Assembly (NCBI GenBank): GCA_018433865.1
Contig: JAHDQJ010000002.1
Location: 1-64,000 of the forward strand
Source: Spirochaetales bacterium
GTDB lineage: Bacteria > Spirochaetota > Spirochaetia > Sphaerochaetales > Sphaerochaetaceae
Direction: 5' to 3'
Length of the DNA stretch: 64,000 nucleotides
The notes below the pieces were generated by a model. It was not told the DNA's origin, ran no database searches, and saw only the letters and a program-made list of their open reading frames with translations. The translations under genes were made by a program, and so were the position numbers. Positions 60,869-64,000 of this stretch are shown piece after piece (the stretch's first letter is position 1; each line of letters opens with the position of its first letter).

Positions 60869-62137
60869 TCAGCTTTCCTTCGGCTCAACAGGAAGACGGA
60901 GGAGAAATGCCAAGACCAGACAGATTCCCGATACCACCAACAGTCCTGCACCAAGGCCCATCATGTTGCTGAAGAAACCCAACAGCAGAGCGATGAATAC
61001 GGCGAAAAGCGTCTCCGCCTGTGATTCCACGGACAACGCGGAGGCCATGGAACTCTGTTCCATCCTTTCGGTCACATAGGCGATTCCCATGGGCTTGCGC
61101 AAGTTCTCCACGAGATAGATGCCGATGTAGAAAAGGATCGCGATGATGGGGACTCCAAGAAGATAGGCAACACCACTGATGATTCCACAGAGGATGCCGG
61201 CTACCAGGTAACGGTTCAGGGGAACTGCCAGCGTATGGTATCGTCGTGAGATTTTCCCCGATGAGCTTGAAGCCCACGCAGTCAGGGCATAGAGGATCGC
61301 ATAGATGACCCCGGTGATGATCGCGGTCCTCTGGTCATCCTGGAGTGCCAGGAGCACGGGGATGGCAAGTGCGAAGCTCTTGAGGATCGGTTGCAGATAA
61401 TCCTTGAAGGCTTTGTAGTAGCCACTGTAGAGCGCCTGGTTTGCGATTGCCCGCCACAAATCGCCCTTTTTAATACTTTTCCACAAGGAATTGAAGACGA
61501 AGGCGAACTCCTCGGCGATCGTCCGGTCGCTGTGGTGCCGCTGTCCATCGAGCTCCTTCGGGTAGCTGAGGATCAGCCCGAGATCGAGCACGTACGGAAT
61601 GATGGTGAAAAGGAAGATCGGCGCGTAGGAACCACGCCAGAAGACGAGAAAGGCGGCGATCAGCGAACTGAGCGCAGCACCTGCTTGGCTCCACGCACGC
61701 GTATGCCCATAATAATGCGTTTTCTGGTTTCCCCACCCATGCATCTGCAGGTATTCGAAGATCATCGCCTTGTGCGTACCTGTCCTGAATGCCTCACCCC
61801 CTGCATAGACGATCATCGCCGCGAAAAGTACCCAATAGGATCGTGCAAAGAAGAACACGATGAAAGAGAGGATGTAGGAAATGAACGAAACTGCCATGGA
61901 GCGGCGGCGGCCGAGCGTGTCGGCAACAATCCCGCTGGGAATCTCCACGATGTTGATCGCAAGCTCCCGAGCGGCATAGAGCGTTCCGATCTGCAGGTAG
62001 CTCAATCCCTTCTCCAGGAAGAAGAGCATGAGAAACGGTTCATAGAACCGCAGGTTCTTCAAGAATCCATACATGCAGAACTTATAGAACTGCATGTTCC
62101 GTGCGAATGTGTCGGTCTTGTCATCCCTGCGTGTCAT
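60869..62137 (-). CDS. MFS transporter
   Basis: A 422-residue major facilitator protein with about 12 helices. The N-terminus has NLRFYEPFLMLFFLEKGLSYLQIGTL, then IPSGIVADTLGRRRSMAVSFISY, the loop 2-3 signature G-x-x-aDxxGRRR. A basic cytoplasmic loop (about 190-225) separates the halves. Drug or sugar efflux is possible; the substrate is not predictable. GAGGT precedes ATG 62137. It lies upstream of the two-component genes in the same direction, with about 95 bases between them. Confidence 0.85.
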   Translation of the reverse strand: MTRRDDKTDTFARNMQFYKFCMYGFLKNLRFYEPFLMLFFLEKGLSYLQIGTLYAARELAINIVEIPSGIVADTLGRRRSMAVSFISYILSFIVFFFARSYWVLFAAMIVYAGGEAFRTGTHKAMIFEYLQMHGWGNQKTHYYGHTRAWSQAGAALSSLIAAFLVFWRGSYAPIFLFTIIPYVLDLGLILSYPKELDGQRHHSDRTIAEEFAFVFNSLWKSIKKGDLWRAIANQALYSGYYKAFKDYLQPILKSFALAIPVLLALQDDQRTAIITGVIYAILYALTAWASSSSGKISRRYHTLAVPLNRYLVAGILCGIISGVAYLLGVPIIAILFYIGIYLVENLRKPMGIAYVTERMEQSSMASALSVESQAETLFAVFIALLLGFFSNMMGLGAGLLVVSGICLVLAFLLRLPVEPKES

Positions 62138-62219
62138 GGCTTCTACCTCGATGATGATGTCTCCATCATAGCCGAATAGGCAAACTTGCGACAATCATGA
62201 AAATGAGCGTGTGATGTGC

Positions 62220-62248
62220 TTGACAAAACTAGAGTGTTAGTGTACTAG
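62220..62248 (+). promoter_or_regulatory. Promoter of the ABC/GntR operon
   Basis: TTGACA (62220-62225, perfect) and TACTAG (62243-62248) with a 17-base spacer, about 44 bases before the ABC ATPase gene. The -10 lies inside the inverted repeat at 62239-62262. Confidence 0.6.
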
Positions 62249-62262
62249 TTAGATAGAACACT
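62239..62262. promoter_or_regulatory. YtrA/GntR-type operator
   Basis: AGTGTACTA-GTTAGA-TAGAACACT is an inverted repeat with 9-base arms matching at 8 positions, overlapping the -10 of the ABC operon. YtrA-subfamily GntR repressors bind long inverted repeats of this kind and are encoded with the ABC genes they control, as at 63900. Confidence 0.6.
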
Positions 62263-62291
62263 AAGAATCCAATTCATGAAGGAGTCATCAT

Positions 62292-63137
62292 ATGATTCGG
62301 ATGAAAGACATCAGGTTCCAATACGGCAAGAAACCCTTGTTCGCCGGCTTGGATCTCGAAATTCCCAAAGGCAACATCTATGGCTTGCTCGGGATGAACG
62401 GAGCAGGCAAGACCACCCTGCTCAAACTGTTCTCGGGGCAGCTGTTCCCGCTCGAGGGTACCGCCCGGGTCTTGGGATACGATCCGGTACGGCGCAGTCC
62501 CGACATGCTCTGCGATCTGTTTCATCTTCCCGAGGAATTCCTGTTGCCACGCATGCGCGCAGATGAGTACCTCAAGATCAACGCACCCTTCTATCCCCGG
62601 TTCGACCACGAAGCGCTGCACCGGTACTGCAACGAATTCGGACTCGACCTCACCCAGAAACTCAATGAACTCTCGTTCGGCCAGAAGAAAAAATTCCTCC
62701 TCTCATTCGGGCTTGCCTCGAACACATCGCTGCTCATCCTGGACGAACCGACCAATGGTCTCGACATCCCTTCGAAAAGCCAGTTCCGCAGGACTGTCGC
62801 TTCGGCGATGACAGAGGACCGGACGTTCATCATCAGCACCCATCAGGTGCGTGACATGGAGAACCTGATCGACCCGATCATCATCATCCATGAAGGAAAG
62901 GTGGTGTTCCACAACGACATGGAATCGGTGTCCGAGCGACTCGTCATGAACCTGGAGCACATGGAGCCACATGCGAACGAGGTGCTCTACAGCGAGAAGG
63001 TTCCCGGAGGATGGATGACCATCCGGGAACGGAAGGATGACGAAACCGAGACCCAAGTTGACCTGGAGACCCTGTTCAACGCGGTCATCACCCATAGCCA
63101 GGCATTCGCCGACGCCATGAAAGGAGGCCGCTCATGA
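62292..63137 (+). CDS. ABC transporter ATP-binding protein (YtrB-like)
   Basis: A 281-residue ABC ATPase. Walker A GMNGAGKT (34-41), signature LSFGQKKKF (a divergent LSGGQ), Walker B LLILDEPTNGLD and an H-loop STHQ. The C-terminal extension (about 210-281) is as in YtrB/EcsA-type exporters. AAGGAG precedes the ATG. It pairs with the permease whose start overlaps its stop (ATGA). In Bacillus similar operons respond to cell-wall-active peptides; the substrate here is unknown. Confidence 0.92.
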   Translation: MIRMKDIRFQYGKKPLFAGLDLEIPKGNIYGLLGMNGAGKTTLLKLFSGQLFPLEGTARVLGYDPVRRSPDMLCDLFHLPEEFLLPRMRADEYLKINAPFYPRFDHEALHRYCNEFGLDLTQKLNELSFGQKKKFLLSFGLASNTSLLILDEPTNGLDIPSKSQFRRTVASAMTEDRTFIISTHQVRDMENLIDPIIIIHEGKVVFHNDMESVSERLVMNLEHMEPHANEVLYSEKVPGGWMTIRERKDDETETQVDLETLFNAVITHSQAFADAMKGGRS

Positions 63138-63913
63138 GACTGGCACTCGTACTCAACAGGGAAGTTCAGGAGAGCAAGAGGAACCTCCTGATCTACTCAC
63201 TCACCATCTTCCTCGTCCTGCTGTTCCAAGAGATGCTCGCTGCGTTCCTCACGAGGATGGCACGCGGTGACATCGGCGACTCGGCCTATCTGGCGAACTT
63301 CCCCGGATTCCTCTTTCTCGGCGGATTCATCGTCACCAGCGTGTTCTTCTCAGATGACATGTTCAGCAGGATCGGTCAGCATAACTGGCTTACGTTGCCC
63401 GCCTCCCCGCTCGAGAAGTTCCTTGCGAAGGCACTATTGACCTCCGTGGCGTACCCACTGGCGCTGGTGGCGCTGTTCACCCTTTCCTCGGTCGTCATCG
63501 AATTGTTGGCATTGCTGGTCTTCGGCAGCCCGTTTTCGATGTTCAACCCCTTCACGATACCGATCGGACAGATGATCCTCCACTATCTCGCAACCCAATC
63601 GATCTTCCTTCTCGGGGCGACGTACTTCAGGAAAGCACACTTCATCAAGACAGTGCTCGCGCTCGGCCTGCTCGGCGTTCTCATGGGTATCGTGGCGACC
63701 ATCTTCGTGCGGATCCTGTTCGCACCGTACATCTCAGGCATGTTCGGTTTCAATTTCACCTTCGACGACAGGATCCTGTACCAGTATGAGGGGCTGCTCA
63801 CTGTCGCCGAGTGGATCGGCCGTATCGTCTATTGGTTCATGCTTCCGGCATTCTGTTGGGTGACTTCGTATCTCAGGGTGAAGGAGGTCCAGGCTACCGA
63901 TGCAATTCAATAA
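63134..63913 (+). CDS. ABC transporter permease
   Basis: A 259-residue membrane protein with about six helices (LLIYSLTIFLVLLFQEML, FPGFLFLGGFIVTSVFF, ALVALFTLSSVVIELLALLVF, VLALGLLGVLMGIVATIFV, WIGRIVYWFMLPAFCWV). The layout fits the permease of a YtrB-type ABC exporter; no periplasmic domain is present. It is translationally coupled to the ATPase gene and overlaps the GntR gene by 14 bases. Confidence 0.88.
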   Translation: MRLALVLNREVQESKRNLLIYSLTIFLVLLFQEMLAAFLTRMARGDIGDSAYLANFPGFLFLGGFIVTSVFFSDDMFSRIGQHNWLTLPASPLEKFLAKALLTSVAYPLALVALFTLSSVVIELLALLVFGSPFSMFNPFTIPIGQMILHYLATQSIFLLGATYFRKAHFIKTVLALGLLGVLMGIVATIFVRILFAPYISGMFGFNFTFDDRILYQYEGLLTVAEWIGRIVYWFMLPAFCWVTSYLRVKEVQATDAIQ

Positions 63914-64000
63914 ACACACATCCATCTATCTGCAGATCGCCGACTACATGTATGACCGCATCCTGTGCGGTGAGTGGCCGGACGGGCAGAGGATACCATC
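63900..64000 (+). CDS. Partial GntR-family (YtrA-type) transcriptional regulator
   Basis: The start of a GntR regulator cut by the window end. The 33 residues visible begin MQFNKHTSIYLQIADYMYDR and continue ILCGEWPDGQRIPS, the first helix and turn of the GntR winged helix ('PIY.QI...I...I..G....G..LPS'). AAGGAGG lies about 12 bases upstream of the ATG. It overlaps the permease gene end and is the probable ligand of the operator at 62239-62262. Confidence 0.9.
   Translation, partial: MQFNKHTSIYLQIADYMYDRILCGEWPDGQRIP

Noticed and set aside
1-64000. CRISPR array or Cas genes
   Set aside because: No regularly spaced repeats of 25-40 bases and no Cas-like proteins were found.

Overview
The window looks like a chromosome segment from a spirochaete, most likely in or near the Sphaerochaetales (inference, about 0.6). 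Support: a diderm cell plan (Lol-type lipoproteins with short lipoboxes, beta-barrel-like secreted proteins, a patatin fused to a BamA-like barrel), an anaerobic metabolism (two-subunit class I fumarase, a sensory-type [FeFe]-hydrogenase cassette), and a GC-rich, very compact chromosome in which neighbouring genes usually overlap by 1-20 bases. No rRNA, tRNA, CRISPR array or intact IS element was seen.

Positions 1-10.2 kb are accessory DNA. After the clipped start of a probable DUF4143/AAA ATPase (1-100) and a broken radC remnant, the AT-rich stretch 0.66-6.93 kb holds a leftward defence cluster. In transcription order it encodes a small methyltransferase-fold protein without NPPY, an Eco57I-type N6-adenine methyltransferase with NPPY, a GIY-YIG/superfamily 2 helicase restriction protein, a 76-residue protein with an S-x-DGRSW repeat, and a uracil-DNA-glycosylase-like protein. 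Next comes a decayed phage or integrative element (7.07-10.23 kb): a 55-residue protein, a phage 'virulence-related' protein, an isolated HK97-type capsid gene with its terminator, a zinc-ribbon protein, paired GTGAAT repeats and the C-terminal stub of a P4-type primase. Two small genes (10.16-11.22 kb, one DUF1801) flank it.

The rest is core chromosome. At 11.4-16.8 kb lie a CrtI-like oxidoreductase, a secreted barrel-like protein and a 986-residue lipoprotein. At 16.9-25.0 kb a complete histidine operon (hisG-D-C-B-H-A-F-IE, then a CDF metal transporter) runs leftward behind a histidine attenuator: a leader peptide with five consecutive His codons, alternative RNA pairings and an intrinsic terminator. 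HisB carries an N-terminal phosphatase-like domain that has lost its catalytic residues. At 25.0-27.3 kb are a DUF308 membrane protein, a YjjG-like HAD hydrolase and an FKBP lipoprotein.

From 40.7 down to 27.3 kb, fourteen leftward genes overlap or nearly touch: glpK, cdaA, a one-domain YbbR protein, acpS, truA, a family 4 uracil-DNA glycosylase, priA, def, fmt, patatin-barrel protein, a YhcC-type radical SAM protein, VanZ-like protein and fumarase alpha and beta. This links c-di-AMP synthesis, lipid carrier activation, tRNA and protein start maturation and DNA repair in one transcription unit. At 40.8-43.0 kb is a rightward DRTGG/ATPase/sensory hydrogenase cassette. At 43-54.6 kb are an M16C peptidase, nfo, a glycerophosphodiesterase, lipoproteins, pepT and a DUF2156 protein. 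At 54.6-56.7 kb a CPA2 antiporter is paired with a PTS EIIA-like protein. The right end has a beta-propeller-like lipoprotein, a two-component system with a possible autoregulatory box, an MFS transporter, and an ABC exporter operon whose promoter carries a YtrA-type operator and whose third gene (a GntR regulator) runs off the window.
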